DNA of 64,000 nucleotides, taken from the NCBI RefSeq assembly GCF_016862395.1, contig NZ_BOMW01000032.1:92494-156493 (forward strand), read 5' to 3'. The DNA comes from Actinoplanes siamensis (lineage in GTDB: Bacteria > Actinomycetota > Actinomycetes > Mycobacteriales > Micromonosporaceae). The notes beneath the pieces were generated by a model. The model was not told the DNA's origin. It ran no database searches and worked only from the letters and a program-made list of their open reading frames with translations. The number at the start of each line of letters is the position of its first letter. The stretch's first letter is position 1. The translations under genes were made by a program, and so were the position numbers. Positions 1-8,610 of this stretch are shown here, one piece after another.

Positions 1-1622
1 TCGAATTTCTGCCACGCCGAACGTTGCTGCTCCTCGGCGGCCCGGACCGCGGCCTGCGCGGAGCGCAGCCGGTCGCGTGCCGCGCGCACCGCGGCGGTGG
101 CGTCCTCCAGCTTGCCCCGCAGGCGGCCGAACTCGGCGAGCCGCTGCTTGATCGCGTCGGCGCCGGGCAGCCCCTGCACCGCCTTGCGGACCTCGGCCAG
201 CCGGGTCAGATGGTGCTCGTACTGCCCGCGCTTGCGCTCCAGGTCGCTCTCCAGGTTGCGGGCCACCGCGTCGCGCTGCTGCCAGCGCGCGGCGGCCAGC
301 TCGGCGGCCTCCCGGGCGGCGGCGCCGGCCGCCTCGGCCAGCCGGACCGCCGACTCGGCCGGCACCTCCGGCACCACCTCTACCTTCTGCAGGCAGACCG
401 GGCAGTCGTCGCCGGCGGTCAGGTGTCCACGCAGGGCGGCCGCGCGGTCCCGCTGCTGGGCGTCGCGGTAGTCCTGCCGGGCCTGCTCCAGCAGCTGCTG
501 CGCGCCGATGTGCTCGGACTCGGCCAGATCGGCGGCGGCCCGCGCGTCCTGGCTCTCCACCTCGGCGACCGAGACCTTGCCGGCGAACCAGGTCTCCTGC
601 TCGGTGAGGCGCTCCAGCTCGGTGTGCCGGTCCAGCGCCAGCCGCAGCGAGCCGGCGTCGCCGGCAGCGGCCAGTTCGCCGCGGACCTTCTCCTCGGCCT
701 CCTCGGCCTCGTGCACCGCCTCGGCCGCCTCGGCGGCGGCGTCGCGCGCGGAGGTCACGGCCCCTGTCGCTTCCGCAAGACCCGACGGGGTACGGACCGA
801 GCCCAGCAACCTCAGCTCGGAGTCCAGCGTGTCGCGGGCGCCGCGGGCGGCCTCCTCGGCGTCGCGGGCCACGCGCAGCCCGGGCACCGCGGCCTCCACC
901 GCGGCGGTCAGCTCCCGCATCCGTGCCAGGTGCGCGGCGGCCTCCTCGACCGCCTCGTCGGTGGCGTCCTCCAGCGCCGCGAGCGCCTGGTCCACCACGG
1001 TCAGCTTGGCGTCCGCGGCCTTGCCCCGCTCCGCGGCCCGGGTCTGCACCCTCTCGTACATCTGCAGGCCCAGCAGGTTGACCAGGATCTGCTGGCGGGT
1101 GGCCGGTTTGGCGTGCAGGAAGTCGGCGAACTGGCCCTGCGGCAGCACCACGCAGCTGGTGAACTGCTCGTAGGGCAGGCCGACCGCGTGCAGCACCGCG
1201 TCGTCCATCTCGGCCGGGACGCCGGCCAGCACCTCGCCGAGGTCGGCCAGGTCCATCCCGGTGTCCAGCTTCGTCACGTCGAAGCCGGGCGGCATCAGCT
1301 GCAGGCCGGCGCCGGACGTCTTGACGTTGCCCCGGCCGTCCCGCCGGACCACCCGGGTGGCGACGTAGCGGTCGCCGGCCGACTCGAAGACCAGGCGGAC
1401 CCGCGCCTCGGCGGCGGACGGCGCGAGCGCGTTGCCGATGCCGCGGGCGCCGCCCCAGCGCGGGACCTGGCCGTAGAGCGCGAAGCAGATCGCGTCCAGC
1501 ACCGTCGACTTGCCCGAGCCGGTCGGCCCGACCAGCGCGAAGTAGTCGGCGTCGGTGAAGTCGACGGTGGTCTGGTCGCGGAACACCGTGAACCCGGACA
1601 TGTCCAGCCGAATGGGCCTCAT
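1..1622 (-). CDS. sbcC: SbcC exonuclease ATPase subunit (partial, C-terminus outside window)
   Basis: Rad50/SMC-type ATPase subunit of the SbcCD nuclease, which opens DNA hairpins and processes double-strand breaks. The N-terminus has a Walker A (GPTGSGKS, about residues 31-38) followed by a conserved DAICFALYG stretch. A zinc-hook CPVC lies near residue 407 inside long Ala/Glu/Arg-rich coiled coil. About 540 codons are present; the C-terminal coiled coil and Walker B lie beyond base 1. The ATG sits in an ATGA overlap with the sbcD stop, so the two are translationally coupled. Reading is open to the window edge. Confidence 0.95.
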   Translation of the reverse strand, partial: MRPIRLDMSGFTVFRDQTTVDFTDADYFALVGPTGSGKSTVLDAICFALYGQVPRWGGARGIGNALAPSAAEARVRLVFESAGDRYVATRVVRRDGRGNVKTSGAGLQLMPPGFDVTKLDTGMDLADLGEVLAGVPAEMDDAVLHAVGLPYEQFTSCVVLPQGQFADFLHAKPATRQQILVNLLGLQMYERVQTRAAERGKAADAKLTVVDQALAALEDATDEAVEEAAAHLARMRELTAAVEAAVPGLRVARDAEEAARGARDTLDSELRLLGSVRTPSGLAEATGAVTSARDAAAEAAEAVHEAEEAEEKVRGELAAAGDAGSLRLALDRHTELERLTEQETWFAGKVSVAEVESQDARAAADLAESEHIGAQQLLEQARQDYRDAQQRDRAAALRGHLTAGDDCPVCLQKVEVVPEVPAESAVRLAEAAGAAAREAAELAAARWQQRDAVARNLESDLERKRGQYEHHLTRLAEVRKAVQGLPGADAIKQRLAEFGRLRGKLEDATAAVRAARDRLRSAQAAVRAAEEQQRSAWQKF

Positions 1623-2767
1623 TGGTTGCTGCTCACCTCGTCGTACAGCTCGTCGAAGAGCTCGCGGACGCCCTCCTCGGCGTTGCCGCGACTGTCCAGG
1701 TAGTCACCGAAGAGTTCGCGCGGGGAACGGCCGGAGCGTTCCGCGGCGCGCGCTCCCGTACGGTCGGGCAGCATGTCCGGGTCGATGCGGACCTCCAGCG
1801 CGTTCGGCAGCAGCTCCTGCACGTCCTCGCGCAGGCCGGGGCGGGGCGCCTCCCGGACGAGGACACGCAGCCAGGCCTCCGGAAGGTTCACCGTGGCGAG
1901 CTGTTCGAGGGTGCCGCGGACCGTGCGCAGGGTCAGCGCCGAGGTCACCGGCACGTCCCGGACCTGGGCCGCCTTGTCCACCCCGACGTCGACGATCGCC
2001 ACCGAGCAGACGTTCTCCTCCTCGCCGAAGTCGATCGCGAGAGGGCTGCCGCTGTAGCGCACCGGGCACGGGGCGATCACCCGCTGCGAGCGGTGCAGGT
2101 GGCCGAGCGCGACGTAGTGGGTGTTCTGCGGGAAGACCGTGGCGGGCACCGCGTACCCCATGATGGTGTGCGCCTCGCGCTCGCCGCCGCCGGTGCTGGC
2201 GCCGACCATGGTCAGGTGCGAGGTGATCAGGTTGACCACGCCGGGCTCGGTGAACGGCTCGCTGAGCTTGCCGATCAGCCTGGCGATCAGATCGGCGTAG
2301 GTCTGGTTCGATTCGGCCTCGGTCAGGTCGTACATCTCGACGGCGCGGACCGCGTACCGCTGGGAGAGGAACGGCAGGGCCACCAGCCGCCAGCGCTCGC
2401 CGCCCTCGGTGGTGCCCTCGATCAGCAGGTCCCGGGGGTTGTCGAAGGAGCCGCGCAGCTCGATGCCGGCCGCGTCGGCCCACGGTCGGAGCGCGTCCAG
2501 GGCCTGCCCGTTGTCGTGGTTGCCGCCGATCGCCACCACCCGAGCGCCGGTCCGGCGCAGCGCGGACAGCGCCCGGGTGACCAGCTTCGTCGCCTCCGCG
2601 GTCGGCGCCGCGGTGTCGTAGAGGTCGCCGGCGACGATCACCAGATCGGGCCGCTCGGCCTGGGCGATCTCGATCACCTGGGCGAGCACCCGCCGGTGCT
2701 CCTCGCGCCGGTCGCGGCCCTTCAGGACCTTGCCGACGTGCCAGTCGGAGGTGTGCAGGATGCGCAT
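1619..2767 (-). CDS. sbcD: SbcD exonuclease subunit (Mre11 family)
   Basis: Metallophosphoesterase nuclease subunit of SbcCD, 382 aa. Mre11 motifs are all visible: SDWHVGK (residues 7-13), GDLYD (47-51), GGNHDN (81-86), an SHLTMVGAS block, and ALGHLH near residue 220, which supply the dimetal ligands. It is the second gene of a minus-strand herA-sbcD-sbcC set and overlaps sbcC by 4 nt. The ATG start is followed directly by the beta-strand MRILHTSDWH typical of the family, so no alternative start is needed. Confidence 0.97.
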   Translation of the reverse strand: MRILHTSDWHVGKVLKGRDRREEHRRVLAQVIEIAQAERPDLVIVAGDLYDTAAPTAEATKLVTRALSALRRTGARVVAIGGNHDNGQALDALRPWADAAGIELRGSFDNPRDLLIEGTTEGGERWRLVALPFLSQRYAVRAVEMYDLTEAESNQTYADLIARLIGKLSEPFTEPGVVNLITSHLTMVGASTGGGEREAHTIMGYAVPATVFPQNTHYVALGHLHRSQRVIAPCPVRYSGSPLAIDFGEEENVCSVAIVDVGVDKAAQVRDVPVTSALTLRTVRGTLEQLATVNLPEAWLRVLVREAPRPGLREDVQELLPNALEVRIDPDMLPDRTGARAAERSGRSPRELFGDYLDSRGNAEEGVRELFDELYDEVSSNQ

Positions 2768-2942
2768 CGCGAAACCTTAGCCCCTGTCGCGCAGGGGCCG
2801 GCCGGGCTGCGACGTGGCCCGAACGCCGCCTGGCCGCACGGCGTGCGCACGCGGATGCGACCCCGGTGTCCGGGTGCTCACCGCGCACCCCCGGACGACA
2901 CCTGAACCTCGCCTCACCTCGACCACCCTCCCGACACGGGGG

Positions 2943-4730
2943 CTAGAACGGAATGTCGTCGTCGCCACCGGCCCGCCCGCCGATCACGGCGAACGGATCG
3001 GCGCTCTGCACGATCGAGCGGAGCGTCTCGGCCGGTGGGGGACCGGACTCCGACTTGCGGGTGGCCCAGGCCGGGAACGGGAACTCGACGCAGAGCGGGA
3101 CCGGGATGTCCGGCTGGTTGACGAACATCGTGCCGGGCCGGGCCAGCAGGGCGCGCTGGCGCATGGCCGGCGGCAGGAAACCGTACTCCGGCCGGGACGC
3201 CTCCGCCGGGTCCAGCCGGCCGACCACGCGGATCGCCGAGTTCGTCACGATCCGCCGCTCGACCTCGCTGGCGGTCTGCTGCGCGCCGATCAGGATCACG
3301 CCCAGCGAGCGGCCGCGCTCGGCGATGTCCAGCAGCACCTCCTTGATCGGGGAGGTGCCCTCGCGGGGCGCGTACTTGTTCAGCTCGTCGAGGACCACGA
3401 AGAGCAGCGGGCGGCCGGTGCCGGCCTTCTCCTTCTCCTCGAATTCGGTCTTGAGCGTCACGCCGACCACGAACCGCTGCGCCCGGTCCGGCAGGTTGTG
3501 CAGGTCGACGACGGTGACCTGGGCGCTGTCCGCGGTGCGGATCTGGTGCGGGCGGCGCTGCGCCAGGTCGCCCCGGATCAGCCGGGACAGGTCGCGCTTG
3601 CTGCTGATCAGCCGCCGGGCGAAGGCGTTCACCGTGCCCATGTTGACCGCGCTGCCGGCCCAGACCGACCGCGTCTCGTCGTCGGTGAGCTGGTCGACGA
3701 TGTGGTCCACCAGGTCGCCGTAGGAGCCGATGCGGCGGCCGTCGATGCTGATCCCGCCCTCGGCCGGGACGGCGAACCGGTTCAGGTGGGCGGTGACCGA
3801 GTGCACCACCATCGTGTACTGCTGGCGCTCGTCGTCGGCGTCGGCGAACACGTACGGCAGCAGCTTCGCCGAGCAGAACTCCTCGAGCGTCCAGTAGAAC
3901 GCGTCGACGCCGGTCAGCCGGCCGCTCACGTCCGGGGCGCCGGAGGGGTCGCCGGGGCGGGGCGGGGCGTACACCCGGACGTCGGTGAACGGGCTGTCCG
4001 GCAGGTCGAGCAGCTTGTAGTAGGCCCGGGTGCCGTCGTCCAGCTTCGTGTTCGGGTGGTCCAGGAAGAGCAGGTCCTCGCCCTTGACGTTGAAGATCAG
4101 CGCGCGGGCGTTCGCCCCGTCGGCGCCGAGCTGCCCGGACCGGAACACCGAATAGAGCAGGAAGGTGGCGAAACTGGTCTTGGTGGCCACGCCGGAGATG
4201 CCGGAGATCGACACGTGCGCGCCCCGGGTGCCGTCCAGGAAGTCCGCGTTCAGGAAGACCGGGACGCCGTCGCGGCCGGTGCCCATCGGGACCCGCCGCT
4301 CCATCCGGTCGAAGTGCAGCGCGGCGTCGCGGGTCTCGCCGGAGGCCCGGTGCACGATGGCGCCGGGCGCCGGCGGGACGTAGAGCTCGGGGTCGACGCG
4401 GGTGGTGGTGATCTCGGCGGCCTCCTGCACCATGGCCGGCAGCGTGCCGTCGGCGATGGCGAACACGTCCGAGTCGAACTGGGCGCCCTCGTGCCGGGCC
4501 CGGACCTGGGTGACCACCCCGGCGATCGTCACCGGCTCGCGGTCCGGCAGGTCGCGCCGGGTCACCACGACGTCGTCGAGCTGCAGGTAGCTGCCGGGGG
4601 CGACGGCCGTCCAGAACTGCAGCGGGGTGGCATCCGCGGTGCCCAGGACCCGCCCGACCGGTTCTGACTCCGGTTTCGCATTCGGTTCTCCGCCGCGGGG
4701 AGGCTCAGCTTCGTCAGACACGCCGATCAT
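2943..4730 (-). CDS. HerA-like hexameric ATPase/helicase
   Basis: 595 aa HerA/FtsK-superfamily ATPase. Residues about 30-100 look like the HAS-barrel that precedes the HerA ATPase domain. A P-loop-like GISGVATKTS lies at 177-186, and a strong Walker B (LLFVVLDE) at about 443-450. A late GRLDPAEASRPEYGFL block resembles the region carrying sensor/arginine-finger residues. The P-loop has Thr where the canonical Gly precedes Lys. It lies upstream of sbcD on the same strand with a 175 nt gap. Archaeal HerA works with NurA and Mre11-Rad50 in end resection; no NurA is visible here. An AGG-type RBS (GAGG) precedes the ATG; a GTG three codons later is the alternative start. Confidence 0.85.
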   Translation of the reverse strand: MIGVSDEAEPPRGGEPNAKPESEPVGRVLGTADATPLQFWTAVAPGSYLQLDDVVVTRRDLPDREPVTIAGVVTQVRARHEGAQFDSDVFAIADGTLPAMVQEAAEITTTRVDPELYVPPAPGAIVHRASGETRDAALHFDRMERRVPMGTGRDGVPVFLNADFLDGTRGAHVSISGISGVATKTSFATFLLYSVFRSGQLGADGANARALIFNVKGEDLLFLDHPNTKLDDGTRAYYKLLDLPDSPFTDVRVYAPPRPGDPSGAPDVSGRLTGVDAFYWTLEEFCSAKLLPYVFADADDERQQYTMVVHSVTAHLNRFAVPAEGGISIDGRRIGSYGDLVDHIVDQLTDDETRSVWAGSAVNMGTVNAFARRLISSKRDLSRLIRGDLAQRRPHQIRTADSAQVTVVDLHNLPDRAQRFVVGVTLKTEFEEKEKAGTGRPLLFVVLDELNKYAPREGTSPIKEVLLDIAERGRSLGVILIGAQQTASEVERRIVTNSAIRVVGRLDPAEASRPEYGFLPPAMRQRALLARPGTMFVNQPDIPVPLCVEFPFPAWATRKSESGPPPAETLRSIVQSADPFAVIGGRAGGDDDIPF

Positions 4731-4780
4731 GGTGCCTCAGAGGTACGACAAAATCCCCATGGGATCTTCAGCCTTTCGGG

Positions 4781-4821
4781 TTTTCCACAACTTCTTGTGT
4801 TCATCCACAGAGTTATGCACA
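4781..4821 (+). promoter_or_regulatory. Cluster of three DnaA-box-like 9-mers
   Basis: Within 41 bp in the intergenic region upstream of the herA-like gene are TTTTCCACA (4781-4789), TCATCCACA (4801-4809) and TTATGCACA (4813-4821). The first and third fit the broad bacterial DnaA-box consensus TTWTNCACA exactly; the second has one mismatch. The region is unusually AT-rich for this genome. No dnaA, dnaN or other origin gene is nearby, so a regulatory or titration site is more likely than oriC. Confidence 0.6.
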
Positions 4822-4839
4822 AGATCTTGATCGAGAGCG

Positions 4840-5553
4840 TCAGGCGCGCGGGCGGGCGTATCGGAGGAACAACATGTCCTCCCGGGTCAGCGCATGCCGC
4901 AACGTCATCGCCCGCGGCGGCGCCGCCGCCGGGCCGTGCGCGATCCGCCCGGCCGCCCCACCGGCCAGCAACGGCGCCACCGTGAGGCACAGCTCGTCGA
5001 CCAGGTCCGCGGCGATCATCGAGCCGAGCAGGCCCGGCCCGCCCTCGCAGAGCAGCTGGGTGGCCCCGCGCCGGTGCAGCAGCCGCACCCCGGCGGCCAG
5101 GTCGACCCGGCCGTCGCCGATCGGGACGACCTCGGCCACCTCGGCGACCGGCGCGGCGACCGGCGCGGCGCGGTGGGTCAGCACGATCGGCCGGACCGGC
5201 GCGTCCGAGAAGACCAGTTGCGCCGGGTCCAGGTGGAGCGAGCCGGAGACGATCACCATGAGCGGGAACTCCGGCAGCCCGTGCGCCGTCCGCCAGGCCC
5301 GGGCCGCGGGGGTGAGGCGCAGCGCGTCGTACCGTTCGGCCCGGACCGTCCCGGCCGCGACCACCAACGCGTCACAGACCATCCGGAGGGTGTCGAAGAC
5401 CTCCTTGTCGCCCGGGCCCTGCAGCCCGGCGGAGAGGCCGTCGACGGTGACCGCGCCGTCCGCGCTGGCGATGAAGTTCACCCGCAGGGTGGGCCGGTCC
5501 AGCCGCGGATAGAGGCCGGCCAGCTCCTCCGGATCGGTGGGGAGCGTCCTCAC
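4840..5553 (-). CDS. RibD C-terminal-type pyrimidine reductase family protein
   Basis: 237 aa NAD(P)H-dependent reductase of the RibD C-terminal (DHFR-like) fold. Family features visible are VNFIASADGAV near the N-terminus, a VCDALVVAAGTVRAERY block, LLCEGGPGLLGSM, and a DELCLTVAPLLAGG block. Its substrate is probably a riboflavin-type pyrimidine or another pteridine-like compound; no other riboflavin genes are adjacent, so the pathway is open. I chose the GTG at 5553: it lies in a GTGA overlap with the stop of an upstream Cys-rich small gene, and the protein homology begins there. The longer upstream reading frame is that small gene read out of frame. Confidence 0.85.
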   Translation of the reverse strand: MRTLPTDPEELAGLYPRLDRPTLRVNFIASADGAVTVDGLSAGLQGPGDKEVFDTLRMVCDALVVAAGTVRAERYDALRLTPAARAWRTAHGLPEFPLMVIVSGSLHLDPAQLVFSDAPVRPIVLTHRAAPVAAPVAEVAEVVPIGDGRVDLAAGVRLLHRRGATQLLCEGGPGLLGSMIAADLVDELCLTVAPLLAGGAAGRIAHGPAAAPPRAMTLRHALTREDMLFLRYARPRA

Positions 5554-5669
5554 GGGCCGGGCGGCCCGGTCACCGGCGGGACCGGCCGGGGCTCGCGGTG
5601 CTGGCAGTCGCACCACGATCCGCCCTTGCAGTCGTCGTGCCGGCGCTCCCGGCAAGCCGCGCAGATCAT
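5550..5669 (-). CDS. 39-residue Cys-rich small protein
   Basis: A short ORF starting MICAACRERRHDDC and ending in a Pro/Gly tail. Five Cys and two His are packed into the first 24 residues (CxxC, then a Cys followed by a CDC pair and QH), which looks like a zinc-binding knuckle. The stop TGA overlaps the GTG start of the reductase (GTGA), so the pair should be translationally coupled. I recall similar short Cys-rich proteins in actinobacteria without assigned function; this is memory, not a search. It was missed by length cut-offs but its layout is strongly gene-like. Confidence 0.7.
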   Translation of the reverse strand: MICAACRERRHDDCKGGSWCDCQHREPRPVPPVTGPPGP

Positions 5670-5923
5670 GCCTCGACTCTAGAACCGGGACCCGCCGCCC
5701 ACCCGCGCGACCGGCGGGACCCGCGCGGACCGCCCGGGCGACTGTCCGACACCCGACAGCGGGCGGGAAAGCGGGAGTCCGATTTCTCTACTCCGAGTCG
5801 TTAAATCTGGCATATCCGGTACGGCTTGACGGCCGGGACACGGCCGTGCAATCGGTCGGAAACGCCGGATGGGCAGGGTGTTCACAGGACGGCGCGCCGG
5901 CTGTCCGCGACGGGAGGAGATAC

Positions 5924-6634
5924 ATGTTGCTGCGGGTTCGAGTCACCCTGCCGGACCGTCCCGGCGCCCTCGGCCAGGTCGCGCGCACCCTCGGTGTCGC
6001 CGGCGCGGACATCGTCCAGGTGGTGGTGCTGGAACGTCTCGGCGGCCGGGCCGTCGACGACTTCACCGTCGTCTGGCCGGGCGCGGCCCGCGTGGAGCGC
6101 CTGCTCGCCGGACTGGCCGCGATCCCGGGCGTCCAGGTCGACGGGGTGTGGAAGGCGATCGGCGCCCCGGTCAGCGGCGGCCACGACGCCGAGCTGCTCG
6201 CCCAGGTCGCGGCGAACCCGTCGGACGGCCTGGCCACCCTGGTCGACGCGATGCCCGGCCTGCTCGCCGCGGACTGGGCGGCCGCCGCGGTGGTCCCGGC
6301 CGACTGGGCGGCGCGCAACGGCTCCCGCGCGACCGGCAACGAGCCCCGGGTGGCGTACGCGAGCTGGCGCGCCCCGTCCCCGCTGTACCTGCCCGAGGTC
6401 ACCCCGCTGCGGGCCCGCGCGTTCGCCGAGCCCGGGGGCGCCCGGTACGCGGTCGCGCCGTTCGGCCGCGGCGGGCTGGTCCTGCTGATCGCCCGCGCCG
6501 ACGACAACGACCTGCCGGCCGCCGCGTTCCACGTGACCGAGGTCGATCGGGTGGCCCAGCTGGTGCGCGCCGCCGCGGTGATCCTGGGCGGCCGGCTGGA
6601 CGTCGTGACGCCCGCCACGACCGCCCAGGTGTGA
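5924..6634 (+). CDS. ACT-domain protein
   Basis: 236 aa. Residues 1-75 form an ACT domain (LLRVRVTLPDRPGALGQVARTLG, with the ligand-binding PGALG turn). The rest is an Ala-rich domain of unknown function ending in a beta-rich segment. ACT domains bind small ligands, usually amino acids, and regulate enzymes or transcription. A strong GGGAGGAG at 5912-5919 sets the ATG at 5924; the longer open frame upstream has no such signal. The next gene begins with a paralogous ACT domain and both carry a VDDF motif at the same place, so they look like a tandem duplication. Confidence 0.75.
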   Translation: MLLRVRVTLPDRPGALGQVARTLGVAGADIVQVVVLERLGGRAVDDFTVVWPGAARVERLLAGLAAIPGVQVDGVWKAIGAPVSGGHDAELLAQVAANPSDGLATLVDAMPGLLAADWAAAAVVPADWAARNGSRATGNEPRVAYASWRAPSPLYLPEVTPLRARAFAEPGGARYAVAPFGRGGLVLLIARADDNDLPAAAFHVTEVDRVAQLVRAAAVILGGRLDVVTPATTAQV

Positions 6635-6725
6635 CGGTCTTAACCAGGAAATCGCTGCTGAAGGCAATATCGACGCAACAACGCCGGGGCACTCTGGAGA
6701 CAGCCGAGCGAAAGGAGTGCCCCGC

Positions 6726-7772
6726 ATGGCGTTGTGGCGGATCCGGGCCACGGTCGACGACCGCCCCGGCTACCTCTCCGTGCTGACCGCGAGTCTCGCC
6801 CTGAAATCGGTGAACATCCTCGCCGTCCAGGTGCACACCACCGAGGGCGGCGCGGTCGACGACTTCCTGGTCGACGCGCCGGACACGATGACCGAGGCGG
6901 CCCTGCTGGGCGCGGTGGCCAAGGGCCGCGGCCGGGACGCGTTCGTGACCCGTGCCGAGGCCCACGGCCTGGCCGACCAGCCCACCCGCGCGCTGGCCAT
7001 GGCCGGCCGCCTGGTGCACGAGCCGGACGCGCTCGGCGAGACCCTGGTCACCCTGCTCGACGCGACGGACGTGCGCTGGCGCCCGCACCCGGCGTTCGAC
7101 CGGCCCGGCGTGCACGGCGGCCGGATGACCCTGGCCGACCCGGCCGGCGGCTCGTACGAGGTGCTGCGGGCACTGCCCGCGTTCACCCCCGCGGAGTACG
7201 CGCGGGCCCAGGCGCTGGTCGAGCTCGCTGCCGGGGTGACCCGAAGGCAGCGGGAGACCGTGACGTTCCTGCTGCCCGACGGCGTCGAGGCCACCCTGCG
7301 CCCGGCGGTCGCCGAGGATCTGGCCGCCGTCCGTGAGCTGCACGACCGCTGCTCGGCCGGCACGCTGCGCCGGCGCTACCTGAGCGGCGGCGCCCCCTCC
7401 GAGGCCCGGCTGCGCCGGCTGCTGGAGCCGGCCGGCGGGACGACCCTGCTCGCGGTGGCGCCCGGCGGCCAGGTGGTCGCCATGGCCAGCCTGCTCGCCG
7501 AGGGCGACCTGGGGGAGGTCGCGGTCCTGGTCGAGGACGACTGGCAGCGCCGCGGCCTGGGCACCGCCCTGCTGCGCCGGCTCCGGGCGCACGCCGGGCG
7601 CTCCGGCTTCGCGGCCGTGGTCGCGCACACCGGGGCGGACAACGTGGCGATGCTGCGCACCCTGCGTCGGCTCGGCCACGGCCCGCTGGAGCGGGACGGC
7701 GCGCTGGTCAGCGTCACGCTGCCGAGCGCCGGCCGGCAGGTCTCCGACGAGACCGCGGCCAAGTCGGGCTGA
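6726..7772 (+). CDS. ACT domain-GNAT acetyltransferase fusion
   Basis: 348 aa. The N-terminal ACT-like domain (residues 1-75, with DDRPGYLSVL and AVDDFLVD) is followed by a linker region and a GNAT domain from about 190. The GNAT acetyl-CoA loop is RRGLGTAL near residue 280, and a C-terminal HTGADNVAML block is also present. This layout resembles amino-acid-gated protein acetyltransferases of actinomycetes, in which ligand binding to the ACT part switches acetylation of target enzymes; the substrate here is unknown. AAAGGAG at 6711-6717 sets the ATG at 6726, 8 nt downstream. Confidence 0.8.
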   Translation: MALWRIRATVDDRPGYLSVLTASLALKSVNILAVQVHTTEGGAVDDFLVDAPDTMTEAALLGAVAKGRGRDAFVTRAEAHGLADQPTRALAMAGRLVHEPDALGETLVTLLDATDVRWRPHPAFDRPGVHGGRMTLADPAGGSYEVLRALPAFTPAEYARAQALVELAAGVTRRQRETVTFLLPDGVEATLRPAVAEDLAAVRELHDRCSAGTLRRRYLSGGAPSEARLRRLLEPAGGTTLLAVAPGGQVVAMASLLAEGDLGEVAVLVEDDWQRRGLGTALLRRLRAHAGRSGFAAVVAHTGADNVAMLRTLRRLGHGPLERDGALVSVTLPSAGRQVSDETAAKSG

Positions 7773-7868
7773 CGAGGCTTAGCCGGCTGTCCAGAAGCGG
7801 GAGATCCCGGCTGCTCCGCCGGTTGGTGAGGCTTCCGCTGCCTCAGCGGGAGCGGAGGAGAGGGGTGG

Positions 7869-7894
7869 CGGCGGGTACTGGTTCAGACCCGCCG
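7869..7894. terminator. Candidate hairpin terminator between convergent genes
   Basis: Inverted repeat CGGCGGGT / ACCCGCCG with a 10 nt loop, between the ACT-GNAT gene and the bioB remnant. There is no U-tract, as is usual in such GC-rich genomes. Confidence 0.4.
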
Positions 7895-7913
7895 TCACCC
7901 AGGGGTCCACCCT

Positions 7914-8525
7914 TTACCGCCCCCGTGCTCGACGCGGGTCGCCGTCCACCCGCCCGGCACGACCCGCACCTACATCCGGCGGCGGCAGGCCGGGGGAGAA
8001 CCGCGGCGGCTCCGGCTCGCGCGCCGGGGCGCAGGCGGTGCGGTCGCCGAGCGGGGTGCCCGGCCGCGGGTCGAGGACGTTCGGCGGCACCTCGTGCGGG
8101 TCCAGCTCGGCCGGCTGGGCGGCGAACTCGGCCCGCTGCTCGACGGTCTCGCCCTGCCCGGGGATGCCGCCGCCGCAGACCTCCCCGCCGGGCTCGCGGA
8201 CCACGGTCAGCGCGCTCCAGTGTCCTTCCCACGAATGGGTGGTCACCACGTGGGGGAACAACGACCGGCACGTCCCGGACGCGAACAGCGCCGGCCGGGA
8301 GCAGGAGTGGCAGTCCTCCGGGCAGCCGCCGGCCCTGAGCGAGACGATCCCCTCGGCCTCGGCCTCGACCTCCCGGCCGCACCACTTCATCCGCACGTCG
8401 GGGGCGAGCCGCGCGAGCTACGTCAGGTCCTCGCCGGGCAGGCGCCGGATCCGGAGGATCTCGGCCTGATCGAGGCCGCCGCCGTCGAGGACACGGGCAC
8501 GTGCCCGGTCGAGGGTCCGGGGCAT
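7914..8525 (-). pseudogene. bioB: Biotin synthase remnant (bioB pseudogene)
   Basis: The N-terminus reads MPRTLDRARARVLDGG as in actinobacterial BioB, but an in-frame TAG interrupts it about 35 codons in. Beyond it are VRMKWCG, the radical-SAM cysteines CPEDCHSC, then an abrupt in-frame join to VVTTHSWE, so roughly 95 central residues are missing. After that EQRAEFAAQPAELDPHEVP and PRPGTPLGDR are recognisable. The C-terminal third is then scrambled. Many conserved residues are changed to Pro or Gly. It is divergent from the bioF remnant, which is the normal biotin-locus layout. Not expected to be functional. Confidence 0.88.
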
Positions 8526-8610
8526 GTCCGTACCCTACAGACTCTCCGGCCCGGCAGGGACTGCCGGAGGTGGGTGGTAGTTTCCGGTTCTCGTGATCTC
8601 TGGGGGCGTC

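Noticed and set aside
24..1703. Long plus-strand open frame opposite sbcC
   Set aside because: It is a GC-rich antisense frame with biased codon pattern and no ribosome site; the opposite strand has clear SbcC motifs.
4781..4821. Chromosome replication origin
   Set aside because: Only three boxes and no dnaA, dnaN, gidB or rpmH nearby.
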